This document shows positions 1 through 5,894 of a DNA stretch of 8,980 nt, one piece after another. Within the stretch, counting starts at the first letter, position 1, and every line of letters starts with the position of its first letter. A program made the position numbers and the translations under genes. The notes under the pieces were generated by a model that was not told the origin of the DNA, did no database searches, and saw nothing but the letters and a program-made list of their open reading frames with translations. This DNA is from Gaiellasilicea sp037721555 (GTDB lineage: Bacteria > Actinomycetota > Thermoleophilia > Gaiellales > Gaiellaceae), in assembly GCA_037721555.1 (NCBI GenBank), contig JBBJOI010000070.1, forward strand, positions 1 through 8,980, written 5' to 3'.

Positions 1-60
1 TCGGAGGAGGCCCGGATGACCTACTCAGCCGTCCACAACCTGTCGAGGCACGTCATCTAG
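1..60 (+). CDS. C-terminal end of an unidentified protein (partial)
   Basis: The window opens inside a plus-strand reading frame that gives SEEARMTYSAVHNLSRHVI and then TAG. Eighteen of these 19 sense codons end in G or C, the coding signature of the neighbouring genes, so this is probably a real gene end rather than a chance frame. Its stop codon overlaps the stop codon of the minus-strand cytochrome gene, a compact convergent arrangement. The fragment is too short to assign to a family, and I do not recognise it. Confidence 0.5.
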   Translation, partial: SEEARMTYSAVHNLSRHVI

Positions 61-614
61 CCGCTCGTCGACTGCACGACGTAGGCGGCGACGTCCTGGA
101 TCTCCTGCTCGCTGAACTGGCCGGAGAACGACGGCATCGTGCCCATGCCGTTCGTGACGCGCTCGACAACCAGCTCGGTGTCGGGCTCCGCCTCGTCGAG
201 GTTCGGGCCGATGTTTCCCGTTGCTCCTGCCGCCTCCAGGGCGTGGCAACCGCCGCAGCCACCGTCCGCAAAGACTTGCTCTCCGGCCTCCGGATCGCCC
301 TCTCCCTCGCCCTCCGAGGGAGCTTCCGTCGTTGTACCGGTGGTTCCGACAGTGGGGCCGGTCTCGACCTGGGTGGACGTGGCCTCGCCGCCTGCGGCAC
401 CCTCCTCCTCTTCCTCCGCTGCGAAGACGACGACAGCGGCGATCACAGCGACGAAGAGCACCACCGACAACGCAATGAAGCTGCGGAGCCGCTCGCCCGG
501 AAAGTCGGGGTTCCGTCGTGGGAACAGAAAAGAGGCGGCGAGCGCGAAGCCTATGAGTACGAGCGCCGTCCCCCCCAGGCCCACCTTGCCCTCGGTGGTG
601 ATCCCGATCAGCAC
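57..614 (-). CDS. Membrane-anchored class I c-type cytochrome
   Basis: The 185-residue product has two hydrophobic segments (about residues 12-32 and 45-66), an acidic run of five Glu, a Ser/Thr/Glu/Gly-rich linker (about 70-108) and a small C-terminal cytochrome c domain. The haem-attachment motif CGGCH lies at 120-124 (Cys120, Cys123, proximal His124). Met160 in GTMPSF is the likely distal axial ligand, as in class I cytochromes. The haem domain would lie outside the membrane and carry electrons to or from a respiratory complex; which partner cannot be told from this window. The start is GTG, 19 bp after the clpS stop, so the two are probably co-transcribed. No good Shine-Dalgarno sequence precedes it, and no alternative start lies in frame between the clpS stop and this GTG. 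Family assignment is secure; physiological role is not. Confidence 0.88.
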   Translation of the reverse strand: MLIGITTEGKVGLGGTALVLIGFALAASFLFPRRNPDFPGERLRSFIALSVVLFVAVIAAVVVFAAEEEEEGAAGGEATSTQVETGPTVGTTGTTTEAPSEGEGEGDPEAGEQVFADGGCGGCHALEAAGATGNIGPNLDEAEPDTELVVERVTNGMGTMPSFSGQFSEQEIQDVAAYVVQSTSG

Positions 615-633
615 GCGCAGGAAGCTACCACGC

Positions 634-933
634 TCACCCCCGGTCGAGCGGCGCCATCGTCAGGCCGGAGGCCTGCAGCTGCGACCAGTACAGCTCCGCC
701 CGCTCCCGGTGTCCGGACCAGACGATTGCACGGCCGCTCGAGTGGATCCGGTTCGCGAGAGTCAGCCCACGGTCGTAGCTGACGCCCGGCAGCACGGACG
801 AGAGCGCGAACGCGACACCCTCGAACGTGTTGTGGTCGTCGTTTAGGACGACCACCTGCCAGGGGATGTCGACTCCTCCGCCAGTCCCGCGCGAGGGCCG
901 GCGGCGCGTCGGCGTCTCGGTCGCAGAAGTCAT
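634..933 (-). CDS. clpS: ATP-dependent Clp protease adaptor ClpS
   Basis: ClpS binds proteins that carry destabilising N-terminal residues and hands them to the Clp ATPase for degradation in the cytoplasm. The 99-residue length is typical. After a disordered Arg/Gly-rich N-terminus, the core starts around residue 25. The conserved substrate-pocket loop is VLNDDHNTFEGV (29-40, with Asn31, Asp32, Asp33 matching the Asn-Asp-Asp of known ClpS). The second signature is ANRIHSSGRAIVWSG (60-74), with His64 at the conserved pocket histidine. The C-terminal strand LTMAPLD matches the usual end. The ATG start fits the family length. It is divergent from the M29 aminopeptidase and followed by a cytochrome gene. 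The Clp ATPase partner is not in this window. Confidence 0.95.
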   Translation of the reverse strand: MTSATETPTRRRPSRGTGGGVDIPWQVVVLNDDHNTFEGVAFALSSVLPGVSYDRGLTLANRIHSSGRAIVWSGHRERAELYWSQLQASGLTMAPLDRG

Positions 934-974
934 GCCCCGGACGCTAGCAACCCCGTCTATAGGCTTTCGCGGCG
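934..974. promoter_or_regulatory. Divergent promoter region between clpS and the aminopeptidase gene
   Basis: Only 41 bp separate the two divergent start codons, so both promoters must lie here or run into the genes. The palindromic core CTATAG at 957-962 reads as TATAGG on plus and TATAGA on minus, and could be the -10 element in both directions. On plus, the start point would fall about 5 bases before the ATG, giving a nearly leaderless mRNA, in line with the missing Shine-Dalgarno sequence. On minus, the leader would be about 15 bases. I see no convincing -35 element on either strand. Confidence 0.35.
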
Positions 975-2192
975 ATGACGTCCGATGAACGCCTGAACGC
1001 CTACGCGCGTCTCGCGGTGGAGGTGGGCTCGAACGTCGGCGAGGGCCAGGTTCTCTGGCTCAACGGGCTCGTGGAGCATGCGCCCCTCGTCCGCGCCATC
1101 GCGCGCGCGGCCTACGAGCGGGGCGCGCGGTACGTCGAGATCGACTACGCCGATCAGCATGCCAAGCGTGCGCGCATCGAACACGCGCCGGAGGACTCGC
1201 TCGGCTGGACGCCGCCGTGGATGCTCTCGAAGATCGACTACCTCGCCGAGCAGCACGCCGCGCTGATCCAGATCAGCGGGGATCCGGAGCCCGAGCTCTT
1301 AGCCGACCTGGATGGGACGCGCGTCGGGAAGACACGCATGCGCGAGCTGGCCGAGGGCTACGTCGCCGCGATGAACAAGCGCCTCCTCAACTGGTCGATC
1401 GTGGCCTATCCGACCGAGGGCTGGGCCCGGACCGTGTTCGGCGAGCCGGACGTTGAGCGGCTGTGGGAGGCTGTGGCGACGGCCACAAGGCTGGATGAGC
1501 CCGATCCCGCCTCGGCGTGGCGCGCACACGTCGCGAAACTCGGTGAGCGCGCGGCGCTGCTCAACGAGCGACGCTTCGACGCGATCCACTTTCGCGGCGA
1601 CGGCACCGACCTCACGGTCGGGCTGACGCAGCGGTCGCTCTGGTGTGCTGCGGGGGACGAGACCGTCGACGGCCGCCGCTATGTCGCCAACATGCCAACG
1701 GAGGAGGTCTTCACCACTCCCGACCGGCGCCGGACGGAGGGCACCGTACGCGCGACGATGCCGCTCGCGCTTTCGGGCAACATCGTCCGCGACCTGGAGA
1801 TCCGCTTCGCGGGCGGCCGCGGTGTTCACGTGGAGGCGAGCACCGGCGCAGACATCGTTCGCGAACAGATGCGCGCCGACGACGGCGCCTCGATGCTGGG
1901 CGAGGTCGCGCTCGTGGACGGCGACTCGCGCGTGGGCAGGACGGGTCTCGTATTCCTCAATACCCTCTTCGACGAGAACGCGTCCTGCCATATCGCCTAC
2001 GGCGGCGCGATCATGGATGCGATCGAGGGAAGTCAGGACGCCGACGAGACGGAGCTCGAAGCACTCGGCTTCAACCACTCCTCGATCCACACGGACTTCA
2101 TGATCGGCGGCGCCGATGTCGACGTCGACGGGATCGAGGCAAGCGGAACCGCGGTGCCGATCCTGCGCGACAACACCTGGCAGCTGGACTAA
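975..2192 (+). CDS. M29-family metallo-aminopeptidase (AmpS/aminopeptidase T-like)
   Basis: The product is 405 residues, the usual length for the M29 leucyl aminopeptidases (AmpS, AmpT, PepS), which use two metal ions to remove N-terminal residues from peptides in the cytoplasm. The C-terminal catalytic half is clear: NMPTEEVFTTPD (239-250) gives the first Glu ligand, GEVALVD (309-315) gives Glu310, LFDENASCHIAYG (331-343) gives His339, and SSIHTDFMIG (369-378) gives His372 and Asp374. The spacings from Glu244 to Glu310 (66) and to His339 (29) agree with those I recall for Thermus aminopeptidase T. An unusual point is that the tyrosine expected seven residues after the His339 ligand is Ile346, although Tyr342 is nearby. 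No Shine-Dalgarno sequence precedes the ATG. It is the only gene in its transcription unit here and is followed by a hairpin. Confidence 0.93.
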   Translation: MTSDERLNAYARLAVEVGSNVGEGQVLWLNGLVEHAPLVRAIARAAYERGARYVEIDYADQHAKRARIEHAPEDSLGWTPPWMLSKIDYLAEQHAALIQISGDPEPELLADLDGTRVGKTRMRELAEGYVAAMNKRLLNWSIVAYPTEGWARTVFGEPDVERLWEAVATATRLDEPDPASAWRAHVAKLGERAALLNERRFDAIHFRGDGTDLTVGLTQRSLWCAAGDETVDGRRYVANMPTEEVFTTPDRRRTEGTVRATMPLALSGNIVRDLEIRFAGGRGVHVEASTGADIVREQMRADDGASMLGEVALVDGDSRVGRTGLVFLNTLFDENASCHIAYGGAIMDAIEGSQDADETELEALGFNHSSIHTDFMIGGADVDVDGIEASGTAVPILRDNTWQLD

Positions 2193-2245
2193 CGGCACTC
2201 GAGCGGCCGCACCCGCGCCCCCCGTAGCCACCTGCATCGAGGAGG

Positions 2246-2350
2246 TGAGGCGCGCCCGGGAAGTGCGGCCACTTCCGCAACACGATCGTCGACCTCGAGT
2301 GCCATTGGGGGACTGACAGCTCGGGCGGCACGGTCGCTGGGCGCGCCTCA
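2246..2350. repeat. Perfect 12-bp inverted repeat with 81-bp spacer
   Basis: TGAGGCGCGCCC at 2246-2257 is exactly complementary to GGGCGCGCCTCA at 2339-2350. On the plus-strand RNA the stem could extend by G-U and G-C pairs on the outside (2244-2245 with 2351-2352) and inside (2258-2259 with 2337-2338). The spacer holds its own hairpin (2259-2276), which competes with the inner extension. A perfect 12-bp match in so short a region is unlikely by chance even at this GC content. No target-site duplication or transposase is visible. Confidence 0.6.
2259..2276 (+). terminator. Hairpin after the M29 aminopeptidase gene
   Basis: GGAAGTG (2259-2265) pairs perfectly with CACTTCC (2270-2276) around the tetraloop CGGC, 66 bases past the aminopeptidase stop codon. 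No U-tract follows, which is common for terminators in high-GC actinobacteria, so termination is likely but not certain. It sits inside the larger inverted repeat. Confidence 0.45.
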
Positions 2351-2514
2351 TCCTGCGTTGTACCCGCAGCGTCGGCTACCAACTCGTCCGGCCTCGAAAC
2401 TCGCGCGAAAGGATTCGACCGACCGAGGCCTCTTAGGAGGTAGAGGGCGTCGATGCAGCGGACGCCTGACTCTCGGACGAGCGCGGGCGGCAGCGCCCTC
2501 GAGAGCGATCGGCA

Positions 2515-2549
2515 GCGGCGGGCGTCACACAGCTGGTGACGCCCGCCGC
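2515..2549 (-). terminator. 14-bp perfect hairpin downstream of the ECF sigma operon
   Basis: GCGGCGGGCGTCAC (2515-2528) is exactly complementary to GTGACGCCCGCCGC (2536-2549), with the 7-base loop ACAGCTG. It lies 24 bases past the sigma factor stop codon on the minus strand. The stem is strong and GC-rich, but no U-tract follows on either strand. It may also stop plus-strand transcription running in from the aminopeptidase gene. Confidence 0.7.
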
Positions 2550-2573
2550 GCCTTCCCATCACTCGTCAGGTCT

Positions 2574-4163
2574 CTACGGCAGCGGTGCCGGAGGAAGCGG
2601 CGGCGGCGAAGGCGGGGACGGAGCGGGAGGCAACGGCGGCTCAGGAACAGCCGGCGGCAGCGGAACCTCAGGCGGCGGCGGATCAACTGGCGGAGGAGGA
2701 GTCGGCGGCGGCTGTCCTGCCCCCGGCGGAGGAACCACGGGCGGGGGCGCAACCGGAGGGGGCGCCACCGGAGGGGGCGCCACGGGCGGGAGTTGGGGGG
2801 GAGCCGGTGTGGTCACAGGCGGCGTGGCGACGGGCGGCGTGGAGACCGGAGGCGTGGCTACAGGCGGGATGGTCACCGGCGGTGTGGAGACCGGAGGCGT
2901 GGGCACAGGAGGCGTGGCAACAGGCGGCGCCGACACGGGAGGCAAAGCAACGGGCGCCTTCGGCAAGATCGTTCCCGGCGTGGAGACGGGCGGTGTGGAG
3001 ACGACAGGTGGTGTCGCCGGAAGCTTCGAGGTGACGACGGCCGTGGCCGGGATCGTGCCGACGGCCTGTCCTGATCCAGCTTGTCCTGATCCAGCCTGGC
3101 CCGATCCGGCCTGGCCCGATCCGGCCGGGCCGGCGGCAGCCTGACCCGGTGCGCCTGGCTCCAGGCCCGCTTCCCCGCCAGGCTGGTCTGGCTGGGGCTC
3201 CGCCGAAGTGCTCCCCGCATCGGTCAGCGCCCCCGCTCCGAACGGAGCAGAGGTCGACGGGCCTGCGAGATCTGCTCCCTGCGGAGCGGCCGCCAAGGAC
3301 TCCAGCAGGAATGGCAGCGGAACGGTGGCTGCTCCGGATGCGAACGCATTCGGCCGACCCAGATCGGCTGCGGTTCGCAGCAGCGACGAGAGGGGCCCCT
3401 GGATCGGCGTGGCTCCACCGCCCACCACGCTGCCCACTGCTTCCGCTGACGCCGCACGAGCGGCCGGCACAGGAGGGTCGGGGCGCTGTCGCAGCTCAAC
3501 GGCGGTCGCGGTGCCTGCGCCGAGTGCGATGACGGCCGCACCTGCGGCCCCCGCCGCTTTCGGCGCGAGCACTTTCGGCACGATCGAGAACGCCTCCTTG
3601 CGGTCCAGCAGCTGCGTCAGCCACAGCGGAACGAACGCGTGGCGGCGCGCCACGGTCGGGGGATCGAGCTCGGTGCGCAAAGCCTTCCGAGCACGGTGGA
3701 GCAACATCTGGACGGCCGGCAAGCTCGCCTCTACCCGTTCGGAGATCTCCTCGTAGGAGAGCCCCGCGATCTCACGGAGCAGGAAGACCTCCTGCTGCTC
3801 GCGGGGGAGCGCACCGAGAGCGCGCCGGAGCGCGTCAGCCTGCTCGTGGGTCAGCCTCTCGGGGGACTGGACCTCCTCGTCCAGCGGTTCCTCACGCGGA
3901 CGTAGGAGCGCCGTTCGAAAGCGTCGTCGCCGGACGTTGACGCCAATGGCGAGCAGCCACGCACGTGGCGAATCCGGCTCGGAGCCACGCAGGATCGCGC
4001 GGTAGGCATCGACGAAGGCGGCCTGCGTGACGTCTTCAGCGTCGTCCGGGTTGCCGAGCTCGCGTAGCGCCGCAACGTACACGTCCTGCCGGTGCTGCTC
4101 GTACAACCGCTCGAAGGACCGGTTCGCTTCCGCACGCAGCTCCCTGGCAGGGCCCGAGCTCAC
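2574..4163 (-). CDS. ECF-type RNA polymerase sigma factor with transmembrane and Pro-rich repeat C-terminal extension
   Basis: The first 170 of 529 residues are a standard ECF sigma-70 factor: region 2 at about 16-85 (FERLYEQHRQDVYVAALREL, then DAEDVTQAAFVDAYR) and region 4 at about 105-165, with the helix-turn-helix GLSYEEISERVEASLPAVQ. It should bind core RNA polymerase and recognise -35/-10 elements. The rest is unusual. Basic residues near 189-202 precede a single Ala/Gly-rich hydrophobic segment (about 203-223), then come a low-complexity Ala/Gly/Pro stretch, four GSGQA-type repeats (347-367), PPVxT-type repeats (383-455), PPVAP repeats (459-478) and a Pro-rich tail. The sigma part would face the cytoplasm and the repeats the wall or medium. 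The GTG start directly abuts the stop of the upstream hydrolase gene, suggesting translational coupling. No separate anti-sigma gene is visible, so the extension may itself control activity. Sigma identity is firm; tethering is inference. Confidence 0.9.
   Translation of the reverse strand: MSSGPARELRAEANRSFERLYEQHRQDVYVAALRELGNPDDAEDVTQAAFVDAYRAILRGSEPDSPRAWLLAIGVNVRRRRFRTALLRPREEPLDEEVQSPERLTHEQADALRRALGALPREQQEVFLLREIAGLSYEEISERVEASLPAVQMLLHRARKALRTELDPPTVARRHAFVPLWLTQLLDRKEAFSIVPKVLAPKAAGAAGAAVIALGAGTATAVELRQRPDPPVPAARAASAEAVGSVVGGGATPIQGPLSSLLRTAADLGRPNAFASGAATVPLPFLLESLAAAPQGADLAGPSTSAPFGAGALTDAGSTSAEPQPDQPGGEAGLEPGAPGQAAAGPAGSGQAGSGQAGSGQAGSGQAVGTIPATAVVTSKLPATPPVVSTPPVSTPGTILPKAPVALPPVSAPPVATPPVPTPPVSTPPVTIPPVATPPVSTPPVATPPVTTPAPPQLPPVAPPPVAPPPVAPPPVVPPPGAGQPPPTPPPPVDPPPPEVPLPPAVPEPPLPPAPSPPSPPPLPPAPLP
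2730..3017 (-). repeat. Tandem 15-bp repeats coding PPVxT and PPVAP units
   Basis: Within the sigma factor gene, imperfect 15-bp units encode Pro-Pro-Val-Ala/Ser-Thr (about 2799-3017) and Pro-Pro-Val-Ala-Pro (about 2730-2789). On the plus strand they read as repeated GGCGTGG/GGCGGT blocks. The units differ mainly at the variable amino-acid position. Such an array could change length by slippage or recombination while staying in frame. Confidence 0.85.
3064..3123 (-). repeat. Four tandem 15-bp repeats coding GSGQA units
   Basis: Four consecutive 15-bp units lie at 3064-3078, 3079-3093, 3094-3108 and 3109-3123. The first two share TGTCCTGATCCA and the last two are identical to each other (GCCTGGCCCGATCCG), so they form two subtypes. 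They encode Gly-Ser-Gly-Gln-Ala in the sigma factor, just before the Pro-rich repeats, and probably form a flexible linker. Confidence 0.9.
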
Positions 4164-5117
4164 CTAGGTTGAACGCGGCTTCCCGGTGCCGGGGTACGGC
4201 CGGTCGATGGAGGCCGAGGAAGCCGCGGACGCATCGATGAACTCCCGGACGACGGCGAGGTAGCGCTCCGTCTCCTCCAGAACCGGCGTGTGCGAGCTCT
4301 CCTCGAAGACGACCTCGCGGGCGCCGCTGATCCCCTCGAGCAGGGTGCGCGCGATCGTGTCCGTACAGAGGTCATACCGCCCGCGCAGCACGAGCGTCGG
4401 CAACTGGAGCTCGTGCAGCCGGTGCCGTATTTCCCAGCCGCGTAGCGTTCCGGTGATCGTCCACTCGTTCGGACCCCACATCGCTCGATACACCTCCGGC
4501 GCGCGCTGGGCGCGCATGAGGGCCAGCTCCGGCCGTTGGGGATCCCCGCGAAAGAAGTGCCTCGCGTCGAATTGCGCCAGCGCCCGCTCGTACTCCGGTT
4601 CGTCGGGGACGTCTGTCTCCCCCTGCCGATCGAGCCCGGTTCGATCGAGGCCGTGCCGCTCGAGCACCTGCCGCACCGGCTCGGGCAGCTCGTCTCGGAG
4701 TCGACGCGCCTCGCCCGCCCACTCGGACGCAGACGCGAGCGTCGAGCTCAGGGTCAGGCTCTCGAGCGATCCCGGGCGGCGGAGCGCGTGCTCGAGCGCC
4801 AGCATGCCGCCCCAGGAGGTTCCGAGCAGGTGCACGCTTGACAGGCCGAGCTCGGCACGTAGCAGGTCGAGCTCGTCGAGGAAGACCTCGAGGGTCCACC
4901 TGACCCCCGGCCTCGCGTCCGAGCGTCCACAGCCGACCTGGTCGTAGAGGACGACCGGGCACACCTCCGCTGCGAGCCTCTGCAAGGGAGCGAAGTAGTG
5001 GTGCGTCGAGCCGGGACCACCGTGGAGGCACAGCAGCGGTGATCCAGAAGCGGGATCCCCGAGCAACCGAAACCAGGTTCGTCCGTGCTCGTGCTCGATC
5101 AGCCCCTCACGGACCAC
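4164..5117 (-). CDS. Proline iminopeptidase-type alpha/beta hydrolase (S33)
   Basis: The 317-residue product belongs to the S33 family, which releases N-terminal proline or other residues from short peptides or amides. Visible motifs (numbered from the chosen start) are the oxyanion segment HGGPGSTHHYF (32-42), YDQVGCGRSD (58-67), the nucleophile elbow GTSWGG with Ser101, the cap sequence GPNEWTITGTLRGWEI (215-230), which closely follows tricorn-interacting factor F1, and the catalytic Asp249 (GRYDLCT) and His276 (SSHTPVLEE). The frame is open further upstream, but that part overlaps the DUF1361 gene. The GTG at 5117 is the first plausible start after the DUF1361 stop and gives a normal family N-terminus; no clear Shine-Dalgarno sequence precedes it. 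The stop codon abuts the sigma factor start. No signal peptide is seen, so it is probably cytoplasmic. Substrate is unproven; amino-acid amidase or ester hydrolase are alternatives. Confidence 0.88.
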   Translation of the reverse strand: MVREGLIEHEHGRTWFRLLGDPASGSPLLCLHGGPGSTHHYFAPLQRLAAEVCPVVLYDQVGCGRSDARPGVRWTLEVFLDELDLLRAELGLSSVHLLGTSWGGMLALEHALRRPGSLESLTLSSTLASASEWAGEARRLRDELPEPVRQVLERHGLDRTGLDRQGETDVPDEPEYERALAQFDARHFFRGDPQRPELALMRAQRAPEVYRAMWGPNEWTITGTLRGWEIRHRLHELQLPTLVLRGRYDLCTDTIARTLLEGISGAREVVFEESSHTPVLEETERYLAVVREFIDASAASSASIDRPYPGTGKPRST

Positions 5118-5149
5118 GGGCGCTGGAGAACCGTTCAGACGGCCCCCGA

Positions 5150-5812
5150 CTACCGGTCCTCGACGATGCCGAACTGCATCGAGGCGTAAACGACGAAGTA
5201 GCTGAGCGTGAGAAAGCCGGTCAGCAGCGTCGTCATCACCAGCGCGCGCGGCTCGATCACGATCCCGCCGAGCTGGCGGAGAAGGTTCGGATCGGTGACG
5301 ACGTCCCAGCTGTTCCAGCGCAGGACCCGGCCGAGGTAGATGCCGAAGCTCGACAGGACGAGCGCACCGACAGCGACGAGCCACCCGACGGCAGCTCCCG
5401 CGAGGCCGCGCACGACCGCCTGGACGAGGTAGAGCGAGAGAAACCCGAGCAGCATCCCCGTCCAGGCGGGTGCCGCGATGACGACGATGTCGACCCACAA
5501 AGGCACCACAGGGCTCGGGACGAGGTGCTTGAAATCGGTGAGGATGTACGGCGCGTTCGGCAGGAAGAGCAGCCATAGCGCTCCGACCGGCAGCAGGGAG
5601 ATGGGCCGCGCGCCTGCGCGGTGCCGGTCGTAGACGACGATCGCGAGCCCGAACGGGACCCACGCGAGGACGAGGTTCCAGATCAAGCCGCCGAAGAGAG
5701 GCTCTTCGGAGATGGCGTATCGCGCTGCGATCAGTGCGACGGAGAAGAGCGACAGCAATGCCAGCGCCGAGAGGATCGCCCGCCGGCGCTTGCTAGTGGC
5801 TGCATGGCCCAA
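5150..5812 (-). CDS. DUF1361 family integral membrane protein
   Basis: The product is a polytopic membrane protein of about 220 residues with roughly seven hydrophobic segments (about 12-32, 42-61, 70-85, 104-119, 120-135, 140-161 and 190-209). Its signatures match the uncharacterised DUF1361 family: WNLVLAWVPF, LPNAPYILTDFKHL (84-97) and SSFGIYLGRVLRWNSWD (154-170). The frame stays open to an ATG at 5896, but that start lies inside the divergent cupin gene. A TTG at 5812 gives a short basic N-terminus (SKRRR) right before the first membrane segment, and a TAGACT -10-like element at 5825-5820 would put the transcription start near this codon, so a leaderless mRNA is possible. The biochemical function of the family is unknown to me. 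It is the first gene of a probable three-gene operon with the hydrolase and sigma factor. Confidence 0.85.
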   Translation of the reverse strand: MGHAATSKRRRAILSALALLSLFSVALIAARYAISEEPLFGGLIWNLVLAWVPFGLAIVVYDRHRAGARPISLLPVGALWLLFLPNAPYILTDFKHLVPSPVVPLWVDIVVIAAPAWTGMLLGFLSLYLVQAVVRGLAGAAVGWLVAVGALVLSSFGIYLGRVLRWNSWDVVTDPNLLRQLGGIVIEPRALVMTTLLTGFLTLSYFVVYASMQFGIVEDR

Positions 5813-5894
5813 GGGACCGAGTCTAGCGACCGCCCGGTGAGTCCCGTGGCGCCCGATTACGCTGTCCAGGCCCGTTTCCGAGAGGAGGAACCCC
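5813..5894. promoter_or_regulatory. Divergent promoter region between DUF1361 and cupin genes
   Basis: These 82 bp separate the two divergent starts. On minus, TAGACT (5825-5820) is a candidate -10 element 7 bases before the TTG. On plus, TACGCT (5858-5863) is a weaker candidate -10. A clear Shine-Dalgarno sequence GAGGAGG lies a few bases before the cupin ATG. No convincing -35 element or operator palindrome is visible. Confidence 0.3.

Larger units (their letters stand above)
2193..2573. other. Non-coding convergent intergenic region with several inverted repeats
   Basis: These 381 bp lie between the convergent ends of the aminopeptidase and ECF sigma genes. Frames are open here on both strands but look compositional: none shows a recognisable domain, a good ribosome site or consistent codon bias. 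What is visible is secondary structure: hairpins at 2259-2276 and 2515-2549, a 12-bp inverted repeat (2246-2257 with 2339-2350), a 10-bp inverted repeat GGCACTCGAG/CTCGAGTGCC (2194-2203 with 2294-2303), and a small 5-bp stem with 7-base loop at 2353-2369. It may hold an RNA element, a decayed mobile element, or only two terminators. Confidence 0.6.

Noticed and set aside
139..846. 235-codon plus-strand frame opposite the cytochrome and clpS genes
   Set aside because: Both minus-strand genes have diagnostic motifs (CGGCH; the ClpS NDD loop). The plus frame is Ser/Pro/Ala shadow translation that spans both.
1299..2351. 350-codon minus-strand frame opposite the aminopeptidase gene
   Set aside because: The plus frame has intact M29 motifs; the antisense product is Arg/Ala-rich with no family features and arises from GC bias.
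2343..2430. tRNA-like pieces on the minus strand: a GAGTTGGTAG D-loop-like string, a 5-bp stem with 7-base loop, and GGTCGAATCC
   Set aside because: The pieces are in the wrong order for a tRNA, the anticodon-like loop lacks U33, the T-loop is short by one T, and no acceptor stem can be formed.
2098..2562. 154-codon minus-strand frame across the convergent gap
   Set aside because: It overlaps the end of the aminopeptidase gene antisense, ends in an Arg-rich shadow translation, shows no known domain and crosses the strong hairpin at 2515-2549.
2536..3144. Plus-strand open frame with Gly-rich GGV/TGG repeats that looks like a PE_PGRS-type protein
   Set aside because: It is the antisense of the Pro-rich repeats in the sigma factor gene. 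The minus frame continues directly from a recognisable sigma domain, while the plus frame has no domain or ribosome site.
5118..5663. N-terminal 182 residues of the long frame leading into the hydrolase
   Set aside because: This part overlaps the DUF1361 gene, which has clear family motifs, and reads as Arg/Pro-rich shadow sequence. The hydrolase fold begins after GTG 5117.
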